A stretch of DNA of 64,000 nucleotides from Pseudo-nitzschia pungens. Taxonomy: Eukaryota; Bacillariophyta; Bacillariophyceae; Bacillariales; Bacillariaceae. The translations under genes were made by a program, and so were the position numbers. Shown here one piece after another: positions 22,289 to 33,131 of this stretch (positions are counted from its first letter, which is position 1; each line of letters begins with the position of its first letter). The notes below the pieces were generated by a model. That model was not told where the DNA came from. It did no database searches and was given only the letters and a program-made list of their open reading frames with translations. The stretch is from NCBI GenBank assembly GCA_037355855.1, contig CM074761.1, forward strand, positions 2,437,346-2,501,345, written 5' to 3'.

Positions 22289-23345
22289 ACCAAGAAATTT
22301 CCGACGCCCATTACGCTGATCTTCTCGTTGGGATGAATGAGTGCTTTGAGCACAATCTTCCAAAATCGATAGGAATCAGTCTCTGACAATTAAGCAAGCA
22401 GTAGAAGAGGCATCACGCTGCGTTGTTGTACTTGTCGGTGCGTCCACTTAAATCCGATTTCTCCGGCAATTTCCTCGTGACTCGTTAATGCAATTACTTC
22501 GTAGTTGCTACACGTACGAATATATGATGATCAATATTGTTACTTAATTGAGGTGACAATAGTGCTAGTTATTATTTATCGACTCTCGTTTCTTGCTAGG
22601 GCTTGCAGCCCCAACAGATCCAGTAGATGTTATGAAACCTTTCCATTTCTTGGAGACACATTGTATCAATCAAATGAAGCAGTCTAGTAGCGCCTTCTGC
22701 AATACTTCAGATCTGGCATCTTCTCAGCACTGATCGAACTCAACTTTTTCGAGATTAACCCAGCAGTAGATACATGCACATTCTTGACCAAAAGTATCCT
22801 CGTCCTACAAATCGACTTTGTTAGTCAAAGCCTGCAGTCATGATTGTAGGTGGGACCTGCATTGAGGTTTTGCACTTGCGCAATAAATGCAAGAGTCCCC
22901 CACGTAAGGCTACTGTGTCCAGGAAGTTTTTATCCTTCGGTAGTGAACATGGATATGAGCAATCGCATCATCACCATAATATTATTACAAGAGTTTGTTG
23001 TGACTCGGAACTTCTAAGCGGGGGTTCTGCATCATTCAAAGAAGTGCCCTCAGTCCGTACTAGCACTTCTGGTAACTTGTAAGTTACTGGATTTTGATTC
23101 ATTCCTTAGTGATTAGGTCAACTTTTCTTATCGTACGGGATTAATCTCGTTAGGGACTAAAGGAATGTTGCCACTTCCGATCATCGTCATCGATGATGTT
23201 GTGATGAGCGAGATGGTTGATCCTTTTTATTCTTTGTTCCATGTAGGGAGTGAGTTGCATTAGAATAAAGTAGCTTCTAGTTTTCTCTCCTTCTCGTGGG
23301 CGCCAAATACAACACTTCTACAGTGGTGTCATTTACGAGTCTGGG
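22289..23345. other. intergenic, no gene seen
   Basis: About 1 kb between two plus-strand genes. Short reading frames at 22505 and 22840 have no recognisable features. Confidence 0.5.
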
Positions 23346-24764
23346 ATGAAGCGCTTGTGCTCACCAACGTCTGCAACAATGCCAAATCGACCGTTGTCAG
23401 GCAAACTAATTTGCACGATTCTCCTTGTTGGGTTATTGCTTCCGCAAATTGCTCCGATAAAGATTTGGACGGCTTCTGCTTTCGTAAATCCGCAGACGCG
23501 CCTTTGGTTTCCCCCAATTCATTGCCGGTACGATCCTGTACAACCACGAATTGTCAGTAAATCAACAAAAGATGAAGATTACAATGACAACGACGATGTT
23601 CCCACTGGACAGATGTCGCGTGACTTTGGGATGGACGAAAATTCCAATATCGATAGCCTCCAGCGACGTAAGCTTTTGAGGACTCTTTCCGGTATTGTTT
23701 CGGCCACAGCAGTGGGTCTTGCGGTCCCATCCCAAGCCCGAGCTGGAGAGATTGGAGCAAGAATCACGAGGGCTGTAACAACCAGTGATTTGGGTATTTC
23801 GGTCCGAACCTCTGTCGTAAAGGGTGCACAGTTGGCAGATAAAATCGACGGCCAATGGGAAAAATTCAGTGACACGTACGGTTTAGGTTCGGAACGATCG
23901 AAACGAAAGGAAATGGAAAAAGTCATACCTGATCCATTGCCTTTGAATACCGATGCTGCTCACAAAATACTAGACGTGTCCGACGATGTATTTTTGAAAC
24001 TACTGCCTTCAATATCGCGGCAAAGCTTGAGTTCCCGCATCGAAAAAACTGCGCGATCGACTCGGGCGTCGTTCGAACGAGCGGGAGTGACGTTCTCGGC
24101 CGGAAGTGATGCTACTATTACGGAATTGTTGTTGTTCAAAACGGCTCCGCAATTCAATTTCGTCGTGTATGCGCACTTCAAGGCGTATTCCGAACTTATA
24201 CTAGAAAATGCTACTAGCGTCAACTTCCCTAGGTTCCTGGCCGAATTCGAGCGGAATGTGGGGCAAGGATTGATAACAACCTTGCAACTGTTAGATGATA
24301 AAAGGAGATTGGTTCCAACCGAACAACAGAAAGAGTCAAGTGCTCAGCTAAAAAGCGAGATTCTCACCGGTCTGGAACTTACGGATGCAGCGAGTCGAAG
24401 ACTCCGAGAACTAGGTTTGGTTTCGAACATCGACCGAAATGACGTTGAGTCTACGGATGACTTGCAAGATTTCGTCGAAGATGCTTTGGCAGATCTTGTG
24501 GTTACTCTTACTATTGATGGCGACGTTACATTGCAATCTCAATTGCTTCTGCAAGAGCAAGGTTACCGACTGTACCCCAATTTTAATCGATTTGTTACGA
24601 CAGAGATTTTTCGAGAAGCCATCCTTGGCAAAAATCAGCAGGAATCAATGGGTGAAAGTGTCCACAAGGTTTCGGCTATAGATTACTACTTCGATACGAA
24701 TTACAATTCCGATCCTGACAAATTCGAAGTCAAGCAGGTTCTTCTGAACATTTCAATAGAATAA
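23346..24764 (+). CDS. unknown protein with tripartite thylakoid-lumen presequence
   Basis: The 472-residue single-exon protein carries three sorting signals in order: a hydrophobic signal peptide (about 20-40), the plastid motif TASAFVNP (43-48), and a twin-arginine segment RRKLLRTLSGIVSATAVGLA with a cleavage site after PSQARA (residue 133). That combination predicts the thylakoid lumen by the Tat route. The mature part is alpha-helical and hydrophilic, with WEKFSDTYGLGSERSKRK near its start. I do not recognise the family; it is too long for PsbQ or PsbP. A second ATG at residue 12 would also retain all three signals. Confidence 0.8.
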   Translation: MKRLCSPTSATMPNRPLSGKLICTILLVGLLLPQIAPIKIWTASAFVNPQTRLWFPPIHCRYDPVQPRIVSKSTKDEDYNDNDDVPTGQMSRDFGMDENSNIDSLQRRKLLRTLSGIVSATAVGLAVPSQARAGEIGARITRAVTTSDLGISVRTSVVKGAQLADKIDGQWEKFSDTYGLGSERSKRKEMEKVIPDPLPLNTDAAHKILDVSDDVFLKLLPSISRQSLSSRIEKTARSTRASFERAGVTFSAGSDATITELLLFKTAPQFNFVVYAHFKAYSELILENATSVNFPRFLAEFERNVGQGLITTLQLLDDKRRLVPTEQQKESSAQLKSEILTGLELTDAASRRLRELGLVSNIDRNDVESTDDLQDFVEDALADLVVTLTIDGDVTLQSQLLLQEQGYRLYPNFNRFVTTEIFREAILGKNQQESMGESVHKVSAIDYYFDTNYNSDPDKFEVKQVLLNISIE

Positions 24765-25130
24765 TTGTGTTGGGGAACAGTTTCTTACAAAGAACAGTCT
24801 GTCGCATCGAATGCTCCTTAACGCTCTCGATCATGGTAGATGACATTGCTAGGTTTCTTGAGGGATGGTTCTCGTGAAATTCTACAGAACAAAATCGAGC
24901 CTGTTGTTCACTTGATTTTTCTTTGGTTGAGAAGTGGAACCGTAAATAGATATTCTTGTTCTTTTTAGTAACCTTTGCAATCATTAAGACGGCACTCAAA
25001 ACATGTGCACGTAGTTGATTGAACTTAATTTGCTCAATCTTGCTAATCACGATTCAAGACAACGTCGAGAACGGCGCATATCAGAATAGATCTAGAATCA
25101 TAAAGGAACAAGCGGTTACTTGGGAGAAGA
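24765..25130. other. convergent intergenic stretch
   Basis: Shared 3' flank of the lumen-protein and Rossmann-protein genes. Nothing recognised. Confidence 0.5.
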
Positions 25131-26364
25131 TCACAGGGACATGAATTTGTCGAACGACTCGTATCTCGGAGTCCATTCCAAAAACTTGTTTGTGTAACTT
25201 CCATCATATATCTTGCCAATTGGGTCACCATTTTCTTTCGAGCCTCCAAACCGTGGAATGGTTCGGTCGGCATACCGAGGATTCTTCAGGCTCGACTCGC
25301 AAATTTGGAGACGCGTCATCGGATGCCCATCGCTAACCAGAAATATTTTCCCCTCCTGGGAATCGTCGTCGCTGCTCTGGGAGGTTTTTTTCAGCGCGGC
25401 AACGACCGAACCAGCGGCATCTTCGTAGTGCAACAAGTTTATTATACCATCGGGTCGACCCGAGATCTCTTCTTTCGTCAACTCAGCGGTATCACCCAAC
25501 CAGAAGTTGTGTGCCCCGCGATCCAACAAATACAGTCCAGCCAATCTCAGTACCGATCCACCCTTGTGTTTCAAAACTTCCTTTTCGGCGTTGACAAGGC
25601 GCTCAATTCTAGGAGTGACAGAGGTCAAGGGACTCGACTCGGTGACGATGGGAGAAACCTCGACCTCGTCGCCACCGCTACCGTAGATTCCACCGCTCGA
25701 CGTGAACACGAACGCCCCTCCGCTGTTCTCTTCGCTTTGTCCCATCCAGAGGTCGTCAATCGCTGTTTTGACAGCTGAGGGATAATCCTCGAATCCCGAT
25801 GGGGGGGCGCAAAACACGCAGTGATTGAACTTTTTGGATTCACTGTTGTCGTCCGATGTTCGCAACTCGAAACGATCAGAATACTGATCATCGTCTCCCA
25901 AAACCTCTTTCAATATTTGTTCGTGTCGCTTGGTACTTTTCGTGATTCCGGTAACTGGGTCAGTTGAATATGGAAGGTACCACGAGGGGACAATCGAGTA
26001 AGTCTTCACTGGCTTGGTGAATAACGATCGGATTCACCAAATTGTGTTTGTTTCACAACCATCAACAATGCCGTCAATGTAGCTGACATGCATATCTAAT
26101 CTCGGCTGAATCAGCGTTAGCGTCACAAAAATGGGGGAACCTACCTTTCCAATCCTTCAGGTCGGGATCACGCAGCAATTGCTTGCAAAGGCTTGTTCCC
26201 AAAACTCCTACGCCAACAACGGCGCATTCGGGAGCTGTTGATTGTGGTGTTGAAGCGAGGCTCAATGCCGAAGAGAAGATCGATCGATTGTCGTACGCGA
26301 GGACAATCAACAGCTGCAACATAGAGAGCATCGCAACGAGCTTTCTACAATTGTTGGCAACCAT
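25131..26364 (-). CDS. NAD(P)-binding Rossmann-fold protein (extended SDR-like) with signal peptide
   Basis: Two exons, 26364-26145 and 26008-25131, join in phase 1 across a 136-nt GTAGGT..CAG intron and give 365 residues. A nucleotide-binding glycine motif, VVGVGVLGTSL, lies about 50 residues in. FTSSGGIYGSGG and VLRLAGLYLLDRG resemble extended short-chain dehydrogenase/epimerase proteins. The catalytic YxxxK is not visible: the equivalent region reads IERLVNAEKEVLK. The N-terminus (about residues 8-25) is hydrophobic and fits a signal peptide; no clear ASAF motif follows, so ER or plastid are both possible. The reaction cannot be named. Confidence 0.8.
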
Positions 26365-28233
26365 GGCGTCTTTTTTCGGTTGATATGGGTGATTGTTGCC
26401 TATGGAATGTTATGAGGGTCCCGATCAGTTATCGTTATGACGCAAGTTGGTGAAAGATTTGAAGTTTGGCGCGTTGAGAGAAAGGTATAAACCTTACCGT
26501 ATGATGTAATCTTTCGGCACCCGGCACGTTGAGAATGCTGGAGCTTGCAAGTTGGGAATTGGGAATTGGATCGCGATTTTGGATTTTAGTTTGAAAATCA
26601 TAAACACGTGTAGGCTCTTCAAACGTGCTTCGTTGCGATTGAACAAGAACAGTGCGATGCGACACTCAATCATGCAGACAAAATCAAACGAGCGTTGTTG
26701 ATAATGAGAATATGTTGCTTGATCTCTGAGGAAAGAGCAAAGAGCAACATGATTCATTCACATAGAAAACTGAGCCGGTAAGACTGAATCTACTGACCTG
26801 ATCGACTCCTCTGATCAGAGTAGTAACGCTTGCTTGAGAAAATCCGAAATTAGACTTCATCCCAGCGAGTTTCTTGTTCCGCAGACTGAAGACGAGTACT
26901 ACTATGGGTTGAATGATGTGATATCTGCTGAGAACAGTTGGGTATTATGGGGGGACTTGAGGGATCGGTTGTGTTTGAACAGACGTGGGAAATCATAGCA
27001 GAACAGGTTAGGACAATCTAGCTAGTAATACTACTACTGTTGTATTTTGACTTGCAACACGTGGCTGGCCTACATTGGTTCAAGACTTACGCACTACCAG
27101 CACTAAGAGTCCTAGTAGTATGTAATTTCCATTTCTATGGTGTTTGTCGATCCTGCTAGTAATATGTTTTACTTATGTCTATAGTTTCAAAGGCATTTAC
27201 CCACTGCTTCTAATATCGTATGAGCCACGGCAACCGAGCAAATGAAGACTTCCGAATATAGCCTAGTAGTACTAGTCACCATGTGGTTTTCAACATGCAT
27301 CGTTCCCATGCAATATTACAGACAGTGGAATAATAGGATTCCGATTGGAAAAATTTGGCGGTGACGAAACTGGCTTTTGTTTCGATCTTTCGGCCTGCGC
27401 GTTTGCTGGAGCTGCGATAACCGTTCCTCTCTCTGCTTCCTCAATTGCCGATGAAGTCGGCCTCGGTTTGGCCCGTAGAGTCGCCAATAGTACTCATTGC
27501 CTTCTCAATGATCCTTTTGGCTACAAAAATCATTGTAAGTCTCCACGCATGAAAACCAATGCTCCGCGTGGTATAGTGACAAGTCGGAAGGCGAACAATT
27601 TTTCAGCTCTATTTCGCAATCGAACAAAACAATTTGATTTCAAAATCTCGAGCGCAGTGGTTCCTGTGGCTGCAGCGGAGAGAGACACTCTACGAACAGG
27701 TCGTTTCGAAGGAAAGGACACCGAATGGCATGGCCGTTCAATAGGAGCTTTGATCTTCCAGTCTACCAAATCAAAATCGGCTGTTTGGACTACAAGTTAA
27801 ACGGAGCTCAACAAAGCCCTGCGTTGTGAAATGATTCGCTGTTTGAGGCAAGTCTCAAACAAAACGCTTATCATCCCACGGCAGTGATATAGTTTCGCCG
27901 TTTATCTTTCACCCAAGGTGATCACCCAAGGCGATCCATGTAGGCATTTTTGGACCCAAAACACATGTACGGTATCGAGCAATGCTCCTTTTCGAGTGAG
28001 AAGGCCCGTGTTTGTTCGATGGTAGCGGCAGCTGATAGCAGGGCTTATCCCAAGCGTCTATAATCTGGGAGCCGTGATGAATGCAGAACGACACCGTTGT
28101 CGACGTCGACAACCCCAATGTGGAATCATTCGTCTGCTGGCATGAGACGGGACCCGTTATTGACTGGCAATCCTACCGGGAAGGTTTTCGAAACAAAATT
28201 CGAACAGAAACCGCCCGGGTTGGTCCGGTGCGG
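26365..28233. other. 1.9-kb intergenic region, no supported gene
   Basis: Both strands between 27276 and 27800 stay open for 60-150 codons, but neither frame has a good ATG, known motifs or convincing splice sites. The rest is AT-rich, with TAGTA/ACTAC-rich patches around 27020-27120. Confidence 0.4.
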
Positions 28234-29520
28234 TCAGAAGTTATAGTCGTGAATGCTCTCCAATACATTCTTTGTGGTTCGGTAAAAGGTAAAGGAGAGA
28301 CCACTGCCAATGGTGGTTTTCAATACCGAAGGGAACAATCCACGATACAGACCGCGCGCCCCTTCCATGCGGATAGTCGTGGCCAAGCAATCCCACATGC
28401 CCTTGTAGACCACACCCGGTGCGCTGGTCGACGCACCAAACACCGACTGGATCTGCATTCGTTTTTTGATCGTGTCCATGGGGTACACCATGATTTTGGA
28501 AACGGCCCCGCTGATGGATCCGGCGTATCCGGACAATCCGATGCTCTTGCTCCTGCCATCGTCTCCCTGGGTGATGAGAAAATCGTAAATCGAAAAGTTC
28601 AATCCCATGTACGGAACGATTTGGACGACCGCCGGCGCCGAACCGGCATAAAACCCGCGAATGCCATCTTTTCGATACATAGACACGGCGCATTCTTTGA
28701 TGGTCGAAGGTGGTCGAAACGTTGTTGGGTTGTTGGGGGTAGCGGTGCCAGTGCCAGTGGCATTGGCAGTGACGGGCGTTGCACGAGGAGTCTCGTTCGG
28801 CGGTCGTGTTTTCAAGGCCCCCTTGGAGGCAAAAACGGTTCGACAAATGTCAAAGGGGTATGTGGCCATCGTTGCACATACACCCCCAACTGCGCCCGAG
28901 ACAAACGCCACGGCGGTGGGATTCGATACCAACTCGGCAAATTGTTCCGCAACGAATGACGACTCTTCGGGTGGTTGCCGCTGTTGATTCCTCGCGGACG
29001 CCGACGCCGACGCCGACCTCCACGTGCGTCGTCCCCCTTCCCGCCGAGCGACAATTTCATCCCGACAAGCTTCCAGCGTTTCCTTGATGGTTCCGTAAGC
29101 AGCGAACTGTACCATTGTGTATCCGACCCAGAGGTAGGATGCAGCTAGATTGCCCCGGAACAAGGCGGTGACGCCCCCCTCGGCATTGTAAATGTTGATC
29201 ATTCGGGTGAGGATGGAGGGCGTGGGATACACGTCTTTTCGCTCGAGTTGGGCTCGGATCCGAATCAGATCGAGGGGAGCCGTGAACAAGCGCGCTCCGG
29301 CACCGGCTATCCCGCCCGCAACGACATTGTGCCACTGGGGATATTTGACCGTGACGGTGTGGATCATGGAGGACGTGCGTCGATGGGCGATCGAAACGGT
29401 GCGGTGTGAATTCTTGGGTTCTTCGTCGTCGTCGTCGTCGTCATTGTTGTTCGTCTCGCCCGAGAATTCCGTGGTGTCGTTGGGATCCTGGGTGTTGCCA
29501 CGCTTCGGGGTGGCTTGCAT
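28234..29520 (-). CDS. mitochondrial carrier, thiamine-pyrophosphate-carrier-like (SLC25A19 type)
   Basis: The 428-residue single-exon protein has three carrier repeats with signatures PLDLIRIRAQ, PFDICRTVFAS and PMDTIKKRMQIQ. The third repeat, with YKGMWDCLATTIRMEGARGLYRGLFPSVLK, is close to SLC25A19/Tpc1, which imports thiamine pyrophosphate into mitochondria. It is longer than the usual 300-320 residues because of an N-terminal Asp-rich extension (DDDDDDEE) and two low-complexity loops, one Arg/Ala/Ser-rich after the first repeat and one Thr/Asn/Pro-rich in the second. The second signature lacks the usual basic residue at its end (TVFAS). Inner mitochondrial membrane location follows from the family; substrate is by similarity. 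Confidence 0.88.
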   Translation of the reverse strand: MQATPKRGNTQDPNDTTEFSGETNNNDDDDDDEEPKNSHRTVSIAHRRTSSMIHTVTVKYPQWHNVVAGGIAGAGARLFTAPLDLIRIRAQLERKDVYPTPSILTRMINIYNAEGGVTALFRGNLAASYLWVGYTMVQFAAYGTIKETLEACRDEIVARREGGRRTWRSASASASARNQQRQPPEESSFVAEQFAELVSNPTAVAFVSGAVGGVCATMATYPFDICRTVFASKGALKTRPPNETPRATPVTANATGTGTATPNNPTTFRPPSTIKECAVSMYRKDGIRGFYAGSAPAVVQIVPYMGLNFSIYDFLITQGDDGRSKSIGLSGYAGSISGAVSKIMVYPMDTIKKRMQIQSVFGASTSAPGVVYKGMWDCLATTIRMEGARGLYRGLFPSVLKTTIGSGLSFTFYRTTKNVLESIHDYNF

Positions 29521-30672
29521 TGTCGATTGCAGTCAGCAGAAGAAGTGATGCGTTTCCTTTTTGATGCAGAAATTGGACAACACCTACACCTACCGTACGA
29601 CTGTAACAGCACAACAGGAACAGGAACACCAACCCGAACAAGACCGAAAAAGTGATCTCGTGCCGTGCGGTATGAATACTGAATAAGTTACCGGAATTGG
29701 GAATGGTTTTCCCATAATTTCAAATTTGTTTAAATCCCATCGGGTCGGATGCAACGGCAAGCTGATTTCTGTACGTAACATCTGTTTCATGGATAATTAC
29801 CTAGTAGCCTAGCGGTACCGGTATGTAGAATAGAATGAAGGAATTCGAAAGATTTCTCGTTGACCCGAAGCGAATGGTTGGGTGCGGGGTGCGCCCTGCC
29901 CCCTGCCCCCCTGTCTAGAGTGTAGCGTAATTACAATACTCGTAGCTGGTACTGGTACTGGTACTGGTACTGGTAACTTACTCGTAAACCCTTCCGCTCG
30001 GTAACATTCAGAATTCAGGACGTCACTTCTATCCACGCGTTTGTAAGTACTAAGTTACTCATATCTACATACCTACATGAATACTTTTAAAAAAATGAAT
30101 GAATGAATCGAATGAATCAATCCGGAATTAGGAATCATAAGGAATAATTCACCTAACTCTAATCCGAAATGGAATATAAATGTTCTGTCCTTCGACCCTG
30201 TCAATCGTTTCTCCTCCCTGCGTTGCGTCAACACGCATCAACAGGATGTGCAAACATCTTGTTGAATCCTGCTCTTGTGGAGTACAAGTAACCTTACTCG
30301 TACTTGTACTACGAAGCATCGTCCGGTATGGAACATCATGAGTTTCGAGTTGTACGACGTGTCTGTCGTAAATGACAGCGTAGAATGAAACGTGCGGTAG
30401 TTAGTACGGGAGCGATGTGTGTCGTTCACACGTAATTTTAGTTGGGAGTTGATGATGTTTATGCAAGAAAATATCGGCAGAACGAAAACTAATCAGAGTT
30501 TTCCTTCTCCCGTCGTTGTATCTTACAAGTAAGGTTACGATACCTCAGTCCCGCTCATTCTCCGCGTACTCGTACGCTCTGAACCAGAATCAGTTTCGGA
30601 GGCTATATCCAGTCTAACAATCGCACCTTTGCCACTAAGTGTTCGGACAGAACCAGGAAACCGAACAGAACC
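29521..30672. other. divergent intergenic stretch
   Basis: Lies between the carrier and aminotransferase genes and should hold both promoters. It contains five CTGGTA hexamers at about 29946-29975 and several TTACTCGTA words, but no gene. Confidence 0.5.
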
Positions 30673-32317
30673 ATGATGTTTGACAGCAGAGCCATTGTTG
30701 CGGCACTACTCGCTACCGCTGTGTCGTTTTCCGATGCCTTCCAACAACCCATCTCCGTCGGCGGAATCACCAACCACAATGTCATGAGCAGTAGAAGCAG
30801 CACCCGCCTGCAAATGTCGACGGAAGCCCCTGCAAAGAAGCAACCCGGAACCGCAGACATGGACAAGCCCTGGGAGAAGCTTGGTTTCGAATTCCGACCT
30901 ACCAATTCGCACGTGCAACTCAAATGGAAGGAAGGAGAAGGGTGGTCCGAACCAAAAATCGTCAAGGTAAGACAATGGTCAGTCCTCTTGCGCCGTCGTT
31001 CAAAACAAATGACGTGTGAGTATCGGGTGCTGCAACAACTTCATCATCGTCGCCAGAGGTTCCAGGGGAATGATCTCCAATGAAAACAAAAAAAAGGCAA
31101 TGGAAATGAAACGCGATGGAGGGTGATGTTATTACTTTCGGAATCCTCTGAAAGTGCACTGGTAGTAGCACGACCGTATCGTCTCAAGTCCTCTCTATGT
31201 TTTGTTGTTTTTCCTTTCTGTTTTTCACTGACGACGACGAACGATGCGCATTCTGGAACGATGGTGTCGATCCAATACGATTCATTTGGCAATCGTTTCG
31301 AATGGATCTTGGATTTTTGTGAAACGCATAAAACACACCACGTTGATGACAATACAATACAACACAAACACTCTTTAGGAACCCTACGTGAACTTGCATA
31401 TTGGAGCGACCGTTCTGCACTACGGACAAGCATGTTTCGAAGGTCTGAAAGCCTTTACCCACGCAGACGGAGACGTGTACTCCTTCCGCCCGGAAGAAAA
31501 CGCTGCCCGGATGCAATCGAGCTGTCGCAGAATCATGATGCCAGAACTCCCCACCGAACTCTTTTGCGATGCCGTCCAGACCGTTGTGAAAGACAACATC
31601 GAATTCGTCCCGCCATACGGAACCGGTGGGGCTCTGTACATCCGACCCTTGTTGTTTGGATCGGGCCCCAGAATTGGATTGCAGCCCGCCGACGAATACA
31701 CGTTTGTTATCATGGTCATGCCCGTCGCCGATTACTATGAGGGGGGCTTGTCGAAACCTGTTGACGCCTTGATCATCACGGACTACGACAGAGCGGCTCC
31801 GCAGGGTGTTGGTGCTGTCAAGGTCGCCGGTAACTACGCCGCCGACTTGTTGCCCAACATGCAGAGCAAGAAGAAGGGATACCCCATTGGTTTGTACCTG
31901 GATGCCAAAACCCAACAATATGTCGAAGAATTCAGCACTTCCAACTTTGTTGGTATCGACAACAAAAATAAGAAATTCGTCACCCCCAAATCACCATCGG
32001 TATTGCCATCCATTACCAACAAATCATTGATGCAAATCGCAGCCGACGAGGGGTACACCGTAGAGGCAAGAAACGTGGGAGTAGAGGAATTGAAAGACTT
32101 TGACGAAGTTCTGGCGGTAGGAACAGCCGTTGTTGTGACACCCGTGGGCTCCGCAACTATATTGGGCAAAGACGGCGAAGAAGACACAGTGTATCGGTTC
32201 GGAAAGGAGGGTGAACTTGGTGAAACAACCAAACGATTGTACCAGCGCGTTCGAGCAATTCAGAATGGTGACGATGAAGATACGCATGGATGGAACATGA
32301 AGATAAACAATGATTAA
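30673..32317 (+). CDS. branched-chain-amino-acid aminotransferase, probably plastid
   Basis: It transfers the amino group between Leu/Ile/Val and 2-oxoglutarate, the last step of branched-chain synthesis. Exons 30673-30966 and 31379-32317 join in phase 0 and give 410 residues. The intron, 412 nt, is the longest recognised in the window. The fold-type IV PLP domain shows KWKEGEGWSEPK across the N-terminal strand, GATVLHYGQACFEGLKAF, the PLP lysine in VKVAGNYAADLLP (Lys246) and EEFSTSNFVGI near the cofactor site. The N-terminus is a signal peptide ending SDAFQQP, which fits plastid import where this pathway normally runs. A cytosolic or mitochondrial isoform is less likely because of this presequence. 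Confidence 0.93.
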
Positions 32318-33131
32318 GTAGACAGTCCGTACTGTAAGATGCATGAGGTAACTTAATTTTTGAGCTAAACAAAACCATGCTTCTTAGAGTTGCACCTTGG
32401 GCAGTTTAAGCCGCATCTGTAGACCAGCAATCTCGCATTTTCTGTCCGTGGGCTTGGCCTAGACGCGAGTGGGATTCACCAACGCCGTAGACTCGTCTGT
32501 TATCTATAAACCCATTCCGTGACACAATCACGATTCCGTCAGAGACCAGATTGCCAACAGCGAAACTGCAGTGTTCTGATCGTCTCTTTGTCCATCGTCC
32601 CGAGAGGTAAAATGAGCGACAAGAAAAAGCAATAATTCATGTTCCGGGATGAAGATAATAATTTACCTTCCAATCGAAGACGAGAATTATTCAAAAACGA
32701 ACAGGCGATTTGGTGTGGGATCCGCGAAAATCAACAAATTCGATGAACCGAAGACAACTTGAAAGATGATAACGGTACAACCATCCCATATCGAAGTGAC
32801 CATCCCACTTCACCATAAGCAACAACAACTGCGAAGGACGAAATTCGGATCGAAATGTTGGCAACGCGGTGTGACACGCAAGTTAGGAGAGACCATGTAA
32901 CCCGAATGGTTGGCGCGTGCTCTTCGATGTTGTCGGTCGCCAGTTGACTTTATTTGGCATTTGATACAAACAGCAAAAAGCGCTTTTTTGTTTGGCGGTA
33001 TCTTGATATGTACGAAAGAGTAAAATTTGCGATCAGATGGAGACTTTTAAAAAAACTCTATACAAGTTAGATTCAATTTATGTTATTTCACCTGTTGTTA
33101 ACATTAATGTACAATTCTATCTGCGCTTGCT
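32318..33131. other. convergent intergenic stretch
   Basis: No gene recognised between the aminotransferase and the coiled-coil gene; both end here. Confidence 0.5.

Noticed and set aside
27276..27800. Possible gene on either strand
   Set aside because: Both strands open, no ATG in a useful place, no motifs or convincing splice sites.
28081..28959. 292-codon plus-strand frame
   Set aside because: Antisense to the mitochondrial carrier, which has three intact carrier signatures.
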